The notes beneath the pieces are model-generated. The model was not told the origin of the DNA, made no database searches, and worked only from the letters and a program-made list of their open reading frames with translations. DNA of 50,050 nucleotides, taken from Pirellulaceae bacterium. Lineage in GTDB: Bacteria; Planctomycetota; Planctomycetia; Pirellulales; Pirellulaceae. Position 1 is the stretch's first letter, and each line of letters begins with the position of its first letter. The stretch lies in contig JAGFJK010000154.1 in NCBI GenBank assembly GCA_024102795.1, positions 1 through 50,050 on the forward strand, read 5' to 3'. The position numbers and the translations under genes are program-made. This document shows positions 1-8,592 of this stretch, in pieces.

Positions 1-2
1 CT

Positions 3-1871
3 CCGCGAGCTCGCGTCAATACGGCCGCCACGACGGGCCGAGCGGGAGCGCCCGCGACGACCGCTGCCGCCACTGCCGCGGCTCCGGCAACCGCCGCCAC
101 GCTGCCCAGCCCGTCGTCCCAGGCCCAGCAGCTCAAGGTGCTGGCCGTGGTCAACGGGCAGCAGGTTTCGCGGCAGCAACTGGCTCAGGAATGCCTGCGG
201 CGGTACGGCAGCGACGTGCTGGAAACGATCATCAACCGCTACGTCATTTCCCAGGCCTGCCAGCAACGCGGGATTCAAGTCAGCCAGCAGGATGTGGACG
301 AGGAGATCAAGCAACTGGCGGGCAAGTTCGGCCTGTCGGTGGACCGCTGGCTGGAGATGCTGAAGACCGAGCGGGATCTGGATCCCGAACAGTACCGCCG
401 CGAGGTCGTCTGGCCGACGCTGGCCCTGCGCCGCCTGGCTCAGGACAAACTGACCGTTTCGCCTCAGGAGTTGCGTCAGGCCTGGGAGTCGGAGTATGGA
501 CCCAAGATCAAGGCCCGCCTGATCGTGGCCAACTCGCTGGAGAAAGCCAACCAACTGCACGCTCGCGCGGTGGCCAATCCCGAGCAGTTCGGGCAGTTGG
601 CCAAGGAAGAATCGGACGACTCGACCAGCGCCAGCGTGCGGGGCATGATCCCACCGATCCGCATGCATTCGGGCACGCCGGAAGTCGAGCAGGTGGCGTT
701 CCGGCTGCAACCCGGCGAGATCTCCCGCGTGCTCCAGGTGGCCGACCAGTATCTGATTCTGCAGTGCGAACAGCGGCTGCCGGAGACGCCGATCGCCGAG
801 AATTTCCGGGCCAGCGCCGAAGCCCAGTTGCGGGAACGCATCCTGGACGACAAGCTGCGCGTCGCGGCCACCGACATCTTCCGCCAGTTGCAGGACGAGG
901 CGCAGGTGGTCAACGTCTACAACTCGCCCCAACTGCGGCAGCAGATGCCCGGCGTGGCGGCCACGATCAACGGCCAGCAGATTCCCTTGCACCAGTTGGC
1001 CGAGGAGTGCGTGCGGAGACACGGCGAGGAAGTGCTGGACGGCGAGATCAACCGGCTGCTGCTGAATCAGGAATTGCAGCGCCGCGGGAAGTCGGTCGAA
1101 CGGGCCGATCTGGATGCCGAAATCCAGCGGGCCGCCGACGCCTATGGTTACGTGCGCGCCGACGGAACTCCGGACGTGAACGCCTGGCTGGCCGAGGTCC
1201 AGAAACAGGAAGGTGCGTCGATCGAGCTGTATGTGGACGACGCCGTCTGGCCGACCGTGGCTCTGAAGAAGCTGGTCGAGGGTCACGCGGATGTGGAGGT
1301 GACTCAAGAAGATCTGCAGAAGGGCTTCGAATCGAATTATGGCGAACGAGTCGAGGCGCTGGCGATCGTGCTCAACAACCAGCGGCAAGCCGCCAAGGTC
1401 TGGGAACTGGCCCGCAACCGGCCCACGGACCAGTTCTTTGGCGAACTGGCTCAGCAGTACTCGATCGAGCCGGTGTCGCGGGCCAACTTCGGCAAGGTGC
1501 CTCCGATCCGCCGGCACAGCGGCCAGCCGAACCTGGAGGACGAGGCCTTCGCCCTGCAGCCCGGCCAGTTGTCGGGCATCATCGCCGTGGGCGACAAGTA
1601 CATCATCCTCCGCTGCCAGGGTCGGACGCAGCCGGTGGTGGAGCAGTTCGAGACGGTCAAGGACGAGCTGTTCAAGGACATTCAGGAAAAGAAGCTGCGG
1701 CTGGCCATGTCGAACGAGTTTGATCGGCTGAAGGAGCTGGCGCAGATCGACAACTTCCTGACCGGCACCTCCCAGACCGGCAAGCGTTCGGGCACGGCCG
1801 ACGTGCCGCTGGGTCCCTTGCCTCCGGCCGCCAGCACGGGCCGCGCGCCGACCGCCGGCCCGAGCAGGTAG
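3..1871 (+). CDS. Peptidylprolyl isomerase, tandem SurA/parvulin repeats (5' partial)
   Basis: The frame is open from the window edge, so the true start lies upstream. The first ~45 codons visible are Ala/Thr/Pro-rich, like a linker behind a signal or membrane anchor. Counting from the GTG at 138, the protein is an internal duplication: a SurA-N-like helical domain (~1-115) and PpiC-type rotamase (~125-215), then a second helical domain (~272-390) and second rotamase (~400-500). Both rotamase copies carry similar blocks (IPPIRMHSG and VPPIRRHSG, then AFxLQPGxxS). The tail after ~540 is Gly/Pro/Thr-rich. Family role: periplasmic folding chaperone and prolyl isomerase. The active-site residues are poorly conserved by eye, so one or both rotamase domains may be non-catalytic chaperone modules. 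Confidence 0.85.
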   Translation, partial: PRARVNTAATTGRAGAPATTAAATAAAPATAATLPSPSSQAQQLKVLAVVNGQQVSRQQLAQECLRRYGSDVLETIINRYVISQACQQRGIQVSQQDVDEEIKQLAGKFGLSVDRWLEMLKTERDLDPEQYRREVVWPTLALRRLAQDKLTVSPQELRQAWESEYGPKIKARLIVANSLEKANQLHARAVANPEQFGQLAKEESDDSTSASVRGMIPPIRMHSGTPEVEQVAFRLQPGEISRVLQVADQYLILQCEQRLPETPIAENFRASAEAQLRERILDDKLRVAATDIFRQLQDEAQVVNVYNSPQLRQQMPGVAATINGQQIPLHQLAEECVRRHGEEVLDGEINRLLLNQELQRRGKSVERADLDAEIQRAADAYGYVRADGTPDVNAWLAEVQKQEGASIELYVDDAVWPTVALKKLVEGHADVEVTQEDLQKGFESNYGERVEALAIVLNNQRQAAKVWELARNRPTDQFFGELAQQYSIEPVSRANFGKVPPIRRHSGQPNLEDEAFALQPGQLSGIIAVGDKYIILRCQGRTQPVVEQFETVKDELFKDIQEKKLRLAMSNEFDRLKELAQIDNFLTGTSQTGKRSGTADVPLGPLPPAASTGRAPTAGPSR

Positions 1872-1897
1872 CCAGCGGCTCTCACTTGCGCCGCGTG

Positions 1898-1925
1898 TTG
1901 TAGTTTCGGCCAGCCGTGTCATAAT
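1898..1925 (+). promoter_or_regulatory. Candidate promoter of the ATPase/TOPRIM module
   Basis: TTGTAG (1898-1903), 16-bp spacer, CATAAT (1920-1925). The ATG at 1932 sits six bases after the -10 box and no Shine-Dalgarno is visible, so transcription from this site would start at or next to the start codon (leaderless mRNA). This is pattern matching only. Confidence 0.4.
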
Positions 1926-1931
1926 CCGTGC

Positions 1932-3197
1932 ATGTTCACACGGATTCAGACGCGGCTGTTTCGTTGCCTCAAGTCGGTCGATCAGCGACTCGGTCCGTTT
2001 CGCGCGTTGGTTGGCCCCAATGCCAGCGGCAAGACGACGTTTCTCGATTGCATCGGATTGCTCGCGGATTTGATGCGCAACCGCGGCTACGTGGTGCCGA
2101 CGCTGCAGGCGCGCAGTCCCGATTTTTGCAAGCTGGTCTGGATGGAGTGTGGGGAAGCTTTCCAACTGGCGGTGGAAGCAGAGATTCCGCCTCGGATTCG
2201 CCCGCTCATTGCCGACGACAAACGCCGCTTCGAGAGCGTACGTTATGAGGTGGAATTCGGACTAGACCGTGCCAGCAACGAGCTGGGATTGAATCACGAA
2301 ACGCTGTGGTTGCAGGAGCCCGCAAAGTCCCAAGTGGTTGTCCAGCGCGACATGTTTCCGTTTTGTCCGGCGGAAGCCCCAGAAATCTTTGCGCGCACTT
2401 CATCGGCTCGCAGAGTGGCCCTGAAAAAACGGCCGGGCGGGAATGACAATTTCTATCCTGAGGGGAAGGACTCCTATAAGCCATCGTATCCTCTGGGACG
2501 GGGGCGTTCCGCCCTGGCCGAGGTTCCTGCGGACGAAGAGAGCTTTCCGGTCAGCAATTGGTTCCGCGGATACCTGGAACAGGGAGTCCAGTCACTGGTG
2601 CTCAACAGCCAGACGATCCGCAGGCCAAGTCCACCGGGGCTGGGGAATCGCTTTCAGCCGAATGGATCGAATCTTCCCTGGGTGATCGCCGAATTGAGAA
2701 AGTCGGCAGCTCGGTTTGAGGCGTGGTTGCGCCACGTGCGGACGGCACTCGATGACATTCGCGACATTCGCACGGTCGAGCGGCCAGAGGACAAGCACTG
2801 TTATCTGGTGATCGAATACGAAAACGGAGCCAACGTTCCGTCCTGGCTGGTATCGGATGGTACTCTGCGACTGTTGGCGCTGACGATACCAGCCTATCTT
2901 GAGGGCTTCGAGGGGACGTTTCTGATCGAGGAACCTGAGAATGGAATTCATCCACGCGCGATCGAGACCGTACTACAATCCCTGTCGTCGATGTATCATA
3001 GCCAGGTCTTAATTGCTACCCATAGTCCCGTGGCGTTAGATGTCCTGTCCGCGGAAGACGTGCTGTGTTTCGCGAAGGATAGCCAGGGATCTGGTGCGAC
3101 GGATGTGGTGGATGGTGTGCGGCACCCCGCCCTGCGGCTATGGAAACGGGGTGAGCCTGACTTGGGTGTCCTGTTCGCTTCCGGAATTCTGAGCTGA
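1932..3197 (+). CDS. AAA/ABC-type ATPase (OLD-like), probable defence module subunit
   Basis: A 421-residue ATPase of the SMC/ABC-related AAA_21/OLD type. Visible motifs: Walker A GPNASGKT at residues 28-35; an ABC-signature-like SDGT at 308-311; Walker B LIEEPE at 331-336; and an H-loop ATHSP with His364. The ~270 residues between Walker A and the signature replace the SMC coiled coil. It overlaps the next gene by one base (TGATG), implying translational coupling and a joint complex. Codons are visibly less G/C-biased at third positions than in flanking genes, which suggests transfer. The arrangement of such an ATPase with a small TOPRIM-like partner resembles PARIS (AriA/AriB), OLD/Gabija-type and possibly MADS Mad3/Mad4 modules; that link is inference. 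A housekeeping SMC-like role is the alternative. Confidence 0.8.
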   Translation: MFTRIQTRLFRCLKSVDQRLGPFRALVGPNASGKTTFLDCIGLLADLMRNRGYVVPTLQARSPDFCKLVWMECGEAFQLAVEAEIPPRIRPLIADDKRRFESVRYEVEFGLDRASNELGLNHETLWLQEPAKSQVVVQRDMFPFCPAEAPEIFARTSSARRVALKKRPGGNDNFYPEGKDSYKPSYPLGRGRSALAEVPADEESFPVSNWFRGYLEQGVQSLVLNSQTIRRPSPPGLGNRFQPNGSNLPWVIAELRKSAARFEAWLRHVRTALDDIRDIRTVERPEDKHCYLVIEYENGANVPSWLVSDGTLRLLALTIPAYLEGFEGTFLIEEPENGIHPRAIETVLQSLSSMYHSQVLIATHSPVALDVLSAEDVLCFAKDSQGSGATDVVDGVRHPALRLWKRGEPDLGVLFASGILS

Positions 3198-3811
3198 TGG
3201 CTGACAAACGGGACCTTGTATTGTTGGTGCCTGGGGCCAATGAAGAGTTTGTCATGCGAGGTATTTTGTCGCGACACCGGGCTTTGAACATTCGACCGCT
3301 GTCCTGGCAATGCCTGCGGGGGCAAGGGGACGGCGGAGTCCGTAAGTACGGAGCCAGCTTACTGGCATTGCGACGCGACGAGTTCATGCACGCTTTAATG
3401 GTTCTGGACCACGAGGGAAGTGGCGCCGAGCGGCGGGAGGCTGAGAGCCTGGAAGCAGACCTCGACAGGCAACTTCAGGAGTATTGGCAGGACCGTGCCA
3501 AGTCGATTGTGATTGCTCCCGAAGTGGATGTCTGGATGTGGGGATCGGATAACGCTCTCCGAGAGGTGATTTCGTGGTCGAAGCGAGTTCGCATTCGTAC
3601 CTGGGCTCAAGAGGCGGGTTTCAAACTGAACCAGGATCACAAGCCAGAGAGACCGAAGGAGGCCTTGGAAGCGGTCCTCAGGACGTGTGGACTTCCGCGT
3701 TCCTCGGCCACTTACGAGCAAATTGCCAAGAAGGTTAGTTTATCGCGATGCACGGATCCAGCGTTCGAGAAACTTCGGCGACAGCTTCAAATATGGTTTG
3801 CAGCCAACTAG
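3197..3811 (+). CDS. TOPRIM-like partner of the upstream ATPase
   Basis: A 204-residue protein whose ATG overlaps the stop codon of the ATPase gene. Acidic positions are laid out as in a degenerate TOPRIM/DUF4276-type fold: a first strand ending in Glu16-Glu17 (VPGANEE), an Asp71-x-Glu73 pair after a hydrophobic strand (MVLDHEG), and a further acidic motif PEVDVW at 108-113. No signal peptide or membrane segment. By analogy with small TOPRIM partners of OLD-like ATPases it could be a nuclease effector or toxin released or activated by the ATPase. No exact family is recognised with confidence. Like its partner it uses more A/T-ending codons than neighbouring genes. It ends 22 bp before the next gene, which looks native. 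Confidence 0.65.
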   Translation: MADKRDLVLLVPGANEEFVMRGILSRHRALNIRPLSWQCLRGQGDGGVRKYGASLLALRRDEFMHALMVLDHEGSGAERREAESLEADLDRQLQEYWQDRAKSIVIAPEVDVWMWGSDNALREVISWSKRVRIRTWAQEAGFKLNQDHKPERPKEALEAVLRTCGLPRSSATYEQIAKKVSLSRCTDPAFEKLRRQLQIWFAAN

Positions 3812-3833
3812 ACTTCCCGGTGAACTGATTTCC

Positions 3834-4625
3834 ATGAACGACCACGACGAACTGTTTTCAGTGGCTGGCCAGGTGGTGCTGGTCTCGGGTGGCAGCCGGG
3901 GGATTGGGCGAGCGCTGGCGGCCGGGTTCGCTCAGCGCGGCGCCCAGGTGATCATCACCGGCCGCGACTTGCAGCAGCTCGAACAGACGGCCCAGCAGAT
4001 CGGCCTGGATGAAGAACCCGTGCGGGCCGTGGTCTGCGACGTGTCGCAGCCGGACCAGATCCGGGAGCTGGTCGAGCGGACGATTGGCGAGTTCGGTCAG
4101 ATCGACACGCTGGTCAACGTAGCCGGGGTCAACCGCCGCAAGCCGGCTCTGGAAGTGACCGACGAGGACTACGACTACATCCTGGATATCAACCTGAAGG
4201 GCGCCTTTCTGCTGTCGCGCGAGGTGGGCCGCACCATGGTCGCTCGCGGCAGCGGCAGCCAGATCCAGATCGCCTCGCTGAACACCGATCGCCCGTTGGT
4301 CAATGTTCTGCCGTATGCGGTCAGCAAGGCGGGTATCGGGCACATGACGCGGGCCTTGGCGGCCGAGTGGGGGCCGGCCGGCGTGCGGGTCAACGCGCTG
4401 GCGCCGGGCTTTATCCTGACGGACCTGACGCGCAAACTCTGGTCGGATCCCACGATGCAGGCCTGGGGGCGAACCAATACGCCCCTGGGGCGGCTGGGCG
4501 AGCCCGACGATCTGGTGGGCACGGCCATCTTCCTGGCCGCTCCCGCCTCGCAATTCATGACCGGCCAGATCCTGTACGTCGACGGCGGATTCACCGCCGG
4601 CTGGCACTGGCCGATTCCCGGATAA
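3834..4625 (+). CDS. SDR-family NAD(P)-dependent oxidoreductase
   Basis: 263 residues, the normal classical-SDR length. The start chosen is the ATG at 3834; the open frame continues upstream but only inside the preceding gene. Cofactor motif SGGSRGIG lies near residues 19-26, an NVAG motif follows, and the catalytic set is Ser148, Tyr161 and Lys165 (YAVSK). The C-terminal YVDGG motif is typical. Closest by feel to gluconate 5-dehydrogenase/3-oxoacyl-reductase-like sugar-acid dehydrogenases; the substrate cannot be read. First gene of a forward run with a solute symporter, an oxidoreductase and an FAH hydrolase. Confidence 0.85.
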   Translation: MNDHDELFSVAGQVVLVSGGSRGIGRALAAGFAQRGAQVIITGRDLQQLEQTAQQIGLDEEPVRAVVCDVSQPDQIRELVERTIGEFGQIDTLVNVAGVNRRKPALEVTDEDYDYILDINLKGAFLLSREVGRTMVARGSGSQIQIASLNTDRPLVNVLPYAVSKAGIGHMTRALAAEWGPAGVRVNALAPGFILTDLTRKLWSDPTMQAWGRTNTPLGRLGEPDDLVGTAIFLAAPASQFMTGQILYVDGGFTAGWHWPIPG

Positions 4626-4718
4626 GCCCACCAGGCCGGTCGAATCGGCGGCCGCACCAGGCAAGCGCCCGGTGGCGGGGAACGTGGGACTTCGAGCAAC
4701 GCGCGAGGCACGGCACAC

Positions 4719-6335
4719 GTGGAATCGGCACTCCGCTGGCAAGATCACGCCGTCGTGATCGCGTATCTGGTCGGAATGCTCGGCCTGGGACTGCTGCTCT
4801 CGCGGCGGCAGAAGTCCGACGAGGAGTACTTTCTCGGCGGCCGGCGAATGCCCTGGTTCGCGGTCGGCCTGAGCGTCATCGCCTCGTTGTTGTCCAGCTT
4901 GACCTACCTGTCCGAACCGGGGGAGGTCTGGAACGCGGGGATCACGAACATCTTCGGCAAGCTGCTGGCGATTCCGCTGGAGATGGTCATCGTCTGGACG
5001 TTCTGCATCCCGTTCATGATGCGGTTCCGCTACACGTCGGCGTACGAGTACCTGGACCAGCGGTTCGGCGGCGGCGCTCGGCTGCTGGGTGTTGTTCTGT
5101 TTGTGATCATGGTCGTCCTGTGGATGGGTTTCGTGGTGCTGGCTTCGGCGCGGGCCTTGACCGCGGTCAGCGGTGTGCCGCTGCTGCTGGTGATCCTGAC
5201 GGTGGGCGTGGTGGCCACGATCTACACGATGCTGGGTGGCTTGCGGGCCGTGGTCTGGACCGACGTGGTGCAGGTGCTGCTGCTGGTCGGCGGCGGCCTG
5301 TTCGCGATCGGCTACGTGGCCTGGGCCACCGGCACCTGGGTGCCGCAGTGGTACCAGACGACGATGGAGCATCTGCGGGACGCCAACCTGACGGATCAGG
5401 TGCCCCTGTTCAGCGCCAGCCCGCTGGTCCGTTCGACCGTGGTGACGGTGGCGATCAACATGTGCATCTGGCACGTCTGCACGCACACGGCCAACCAGAT
5501 GACCGTGCAGAGGTATTTCAGCACCGAGGATCAGCGGGCCGCCAGGCGCAGCTTTCTCACCGGGTCGCTGGTCGGCGCGGGGATCAACGTGATGCTGGTG
5601 GTCGTCGGCCTGGCGATGCTGTACTTCTACATCGGGCAGGGCCTGCCGCTGGACGCGGGACTCGACCCGCTGGTCAAGCAGCAGCGCGACTTGATCTTTC
5701 CGGCCTTCGCCATTCACCGGCTGCCGCCGGGCATGGGCGGCGGGATCCTGGCGGCGTTGCTGGCGGCAGCGATGTCCAGCATCGATTCGGGCGTCAACTC
5801 GATCGCCACGGTGATGAGTGTCGAGATGCGCCGCGGGGATCGCCGGAAGAATCGCCAGACCGGGGACGCGGCGGTGAGCTCCGCGAACCACGTCGGTCGA
5901 GCCCGGATGTTTACCCTGGGCGCCGGGATGTTCATTACGGTGGCGGCCTACGGCTTGAGCTTCCTGCCCGACGACTGGGGCATTCTGGACGCCATGCCGC
6001 GTACGTTCAATGCGATCACGGGACCGCTGGGCGGCATGTTCCTGGTGGGGATGTTCCTGCCGTCGGTCGGCCAGCGGTCGATCCTGGCCGCCACCGCTTG
6101 CGGGCTGGCCACGAGTGTGGGCATTGGTTACTTTCGGGAATTGGGCGGATTGCTGGGGACCCTGGGGCTGGCCAGCCAGCCCTGGCCGTCGCTCAGCTTC
6201 ACCTGGGTCATGCCGTGTTCGCTGGCCGTGACGTTCGTGGTGGCGTATGGGTTGAGCCTGTGCTTGAGCGAAGCCGGACCGGGACCAGGACTCACCTGGT
6301 CCAGCCGCGGGAAGCAGCCGCCGCCTTCCGAGTAG
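4719..6335 (+). CDS. Sodium:solute symporter (SSS/SLC5 family)
   Basis: 538 residues with about a dozen hydrophobic segments spread over the whole length, as expected of sodium-coupled solute symporters. The N-terminal signature is clear: first helix, then an RRQKSDEEYFLGGRRMPW loop, then the Ser-rich second helix (VIASLLSSLTYLSEPGE). The GTG at 4719 is used as start because later ATGs would remove the first helix. The substrate is unknown; the adjoining SDR, Gfo/Idh/MocA and FAH-family genes suggest a sugar or organic acid. The 93-bp gap to the SDR is compatible with one transcript. Confidence 0.85.
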   Translation: MESALRWQDHAVVIAYLVGMLGLGLLLSRRQKSDEEYFLGGRRMPWFAVGLSVIASLLSSLTYLSEPGEVWNAGITNIFGKLLAIPLEMVIVWTFCIPFMMRFRYTSAYEYLDQRFGGGARLLGVVLFVIMVVLWMGFVVLASARALTAVSGVPLLLVILTVGVVATIYTMLGGLRAVVWTDVVQVLLLVGGGLFAIGYVAWATGTWVPQWYQTTMEHLRDANLTDQVPLFSASPLVRSTVVTVAINMCIWHVCTHTANQMTVQRYFSTEDQRAARRSFLTGSLVGAGINVMLVVVGLAMLYFYIGQGLPLDAGLDPLVKQQRDLIFPAFAIHRLPPGMGGGILAALLAAAMSSIDSGVNSIATVMSVEMRRGDRRKNRQTGDAAVSSANHVGRARMFTLGAGMFITVAAYGLSFLPDDWGILDAMPRTFNAITGPLGGMFLVGMFLPSVGQRSILAATACGLATSVGIGYFRELGGLLGTLGLASQPWPSLSFTWVMPCSLAVTFVVAYGLSLCLSEAGPGPGLTWSSRGKQPPPSE

Positions 6336-6451
6336 CCGCGGCGCCGGTCCGTTCGGCTGCGGCTATCCTGACACGACCCGCCCGACCGGCTACGATTGCA
6401 GTGTCCTGGCGGGCGACTTCCCTGAATTCAACCACGACGCGGCAGGCACTC

Positions 6452-7507
6452 ATGCAACTGGCTTTTCTCGGCATCGACAACCCTCACGGGTCGGCCTGGC
6501 GGGAGTTGTTGGCGAGCCTGGAGGAGGAGGTGGAACTGGTCGCCCTGGTGCCCGGTCTGTCGGGAGGCACGACCAGTCTGGAGGAACGCTACAGCGACCT
6601 GCCGCGGTTTGAGTCGGTCGAAGCGTTGCTGGCCGGGCCTTCGTTCGACGGCGCCATGGTCTGTTTGTCCAACGACGCGGCGGCCGATGCGATCGTGCAA
6701 CTGGCGCGAGCGGGCAAGCATATCCTGGCCGAAAAGCCGGTGGCCGCCAGCGCCGCGGATGCCGCCCGCATCGCCGAGGCGGTTCAGGGCAGCCGGGTGG
6801 CGTTTCAGAACGGTTATATGTGGCGGTACGACGAAGCGGCCAACCGGCTGCGCGAAATGGTCCGCGACCAGCGGTTCGGCCGCCTGATCAGTGTCGAAAT
6901 GCTGTATGTCACCAGCGACGTGCGGCGGCGTGGCGCGGACCACTACCTGTTCGACCCGCAAGTCAGCGGCGGCGGTTTTTTCAACTGGCTGGCCTGCCAC
7001 TACCTGGACTTGTTGCTGTACGTGATCGGGCAGCCGGTCGTGGGCGTGACCGCTCGAGTGGGCGTGTTCGGCACCACGGACGTTGCGGTGGAGGACGGGG
7101 GGACCGCCCTGCTGGACCTGGCCGAGGGCGGTCTGGTCACGCTGACCGGCGGCTACTGGCTGCCGCGGTGGGCGGGCGAGAACCGCTGGACGATCCGCGG
7201 CAGCGAGCGCTGGGTCCACTGGCATCCGACGCAACCCGGCACTTCGGGCGTGCTGGAGATTCACGGCCCTCAGCCGCAATGGTTCCCGATGGAAGAGACC
7301 GTGCGGCTGCCGGCGGACGAGACGCCGGGCTACGGCGGCAAGCGCGGCCTGGCGTTGGTCCGCGACTGGCTGCACGCCGCTCAGGAAGGCGGTCGGCCCT
7401 GCCGCAATACGGTCGAGTCGACTCGCGCCACGCTCGAACTGATCGACGCCATCTACGAGTCGTCGCGGCAGGGGCGGCGGATCGAATGTTCGATCGCGCC
7501 GGCGTGA
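6452..7507 (+). CDS. Gfo/Idh/MocA-family oxidoreductase
   Basis: 351 residues from the ATG at 6452; the frame is open far upstream, but that stretch is antisense or out-of-frame to the symporter gene. N-terminal Rossmann domain with the family EKP motif (Glu94-Lys95-Pro96), and a C-terminal substrate domain with ACHYLDLL, whose His183 is in the usual catalytic position. The nucleotide-binding glycine loop is unusual (LGIDNPHG instead of GxGxxG), so cofactor binding may be atypical. Likely an NAD(P)-dependent sugar or polyol dehydrogenase acting with the neighbouring transporter and hydrolase. Confidence 0.8.
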   Translation: MQLAFLGIDNPHGSAWRELLASLEEEVELVALVPGLSGGTTSLEERYSDLPRFESVEALLAGPSFDGAMVCLSNDAAADAIVQLARAGKHILAEKPVAASAADAARIAEAVQGSRVAFQNGYMWRYDEAANRLREMVRDQRFGRLISVEMLYVTSDVRRRGADHYLFDPQVSGGGFFNWLACHYLDLLLYVIGQPVVGVTARVGVFGTTDVAVEDGGTALLDLAEGGLVTLTGGYWLPRWAGENRWTIRGSERWVHWHPTQPGTSGVLEIHGPQPQWFPMEETVRLPADETPGYGGKRGLALVRDWLHAAQEGGRPCRNTVESTRATLELIDAIYESSRQGRRIECSIAPA

Positions 7508-7629
7508 GAATGGCCTGGACCGGCTTGCTTGCACGGCGGGGCGCGGGCGGGTAAAACCGCAGGCTGCACTCCAGTGGAATCGTCCCTTTCGGCCCGCCCG
7601 ACTTCCTCCTGCCGCACGAGGTGTTCGCC

Positions 7630-8592
7630 ATGCGTTTGTGTCGCTTTCAGCAGCCCCAACAAGCACCGGCCATCGGAGTCTACGATGAGTCGGGTATCAT
7701 TCCGCTGAGCGTGCTGGCCGAGATTTACGAGCGGCAGACCAGCGACGCGATCCAGTTGCCGGCCGGCGACAATCTGCTGGACTACCTGCCGGCTGGAGGC
7801 CAGGCATTCGACGTCGCTCGGCGCATGCACCAGTGGCTGACCGCGCATCGCGGCCAGGTGCCGGCCAGCCAGATCCTGCCGACGGGCAAGACGCAACTGC
7901 TGGTGCCGATTCCTCGGCCCAACAAGCTGTTCCTGCTGGCGGGCAACTACGCCCAGCATATCGAGGAAGGCGGCGGGAAAGCGGCCGAGCGGGCCGAGAC
8001 GTTCCCGTACGTGTTCATGAAGCCGCCGACCACCACGCTGACCAACCCTGGCCAGCCGGTGCGCATTCCGAAAGTGTCGCCGCACAGCGTGGACTGGGAA
8101 CTGGAACTGGCGGTGGTGATCGGCCGGGGCGGCAAACACATCCCCGAGGCCAAGGCCCTGGAGCACGTGGCCGGCTACACGGTGATCAACGACATCTCGG
8201 ACCGCAAATTCCGCCCCAACGCCAACCGCAAGCCGCGCGACAAGGATTCGTTCTTCGATTGGCTGCACGGGAAATGGCACGACAGCTTCTGTCCCTGCGG
8301 TCCCTGCATCACGTCGGCCGACGCCATCGACGATCCGCAGTCGCTGCAGATGCTGCTCAAACTGAACGGCCAGGTGCGGCAGGACGCCAGCACGGCGCAG
8401 CAGATCTTTCCCGTGGCGGCGGTGATCGAGTTCCTGTCGAGTTTCGTGACGCTGGAACCGGGCGACATCATTTCGACCGGCACGCCTGCCGGCGTGGGCA
8501 ACACGACGCAGACCTACCTGAAGGCGGGCGATCGGCTGGAAGCCAGCATCAGCTCAATCGGCACGCTGGTTTCGCCGGTCGAGCTGGAGTGA
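7630..8592 (+). CDS. Fumarylacetoacetate hydrolase-family protein
   Basis: 320 residues from the ATG at 7630, preceded by GAGGTG at a good distance; an in-frame GTG at 7621 overlaps that site and is less likely. FAH-fold hallmarks: the metal-binding Glu157-x-Glu159 within DWELELAVVIG, Asp188 in INDISDRKF, and the STGTPAGVG loop near the C-terminus. Family members hydrolyse or decarboxylate 2,4-diketo acids. Beside an SDR and a sugar-type symporter it would fit a 2,4-diketo-3-deoxy-aldonate hydrolase in a non-phosphorylative sugar pathway, but that is inference. The last 39 bases overlap the convergent gene on the other strand. Confidence 0.85.
   Translation: MRLCRFQQPQQAPAIGVYDESGIIPLSVLAEIYERQTSDAIQLPAGDNLLDYLPAGGQAFDVARRMHQWLTAHRGQVPASQILPTGKTQLLVPIPRPNKLFLLAGNYAQHIEEGGGKAAERAETFPYVFMKPPTTTLTNPGQPVRIPKVSPHSVDWELELAVVIGRGGKHIPEAKALEHVAGYTVINDISDRKFRPNANRKPRDKDSFFDWLHGKWHDSFCPCGPCITSADAIDDPQSLQMLLKLNGQVRQDASTAQQIFPVAAVIEFLSSFVTLEPGDIISTGTPAGVGNTTQTYLKAGDRLEASISSIGTLVSPVELE

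Noticed and set aside
191-1723. Second long plus-strand frame inside the PPIase gene
   Set aside because: Out-of-frame Arg/Gly/Pro-rich translation of a high-GC gene.
3858-5891. Long minus-strand frame opposite the SDR and symporter genes
   Set aside because: Antisense shadow: His/Arg/Asp-rich, no domain, while the plus strand has clear families.
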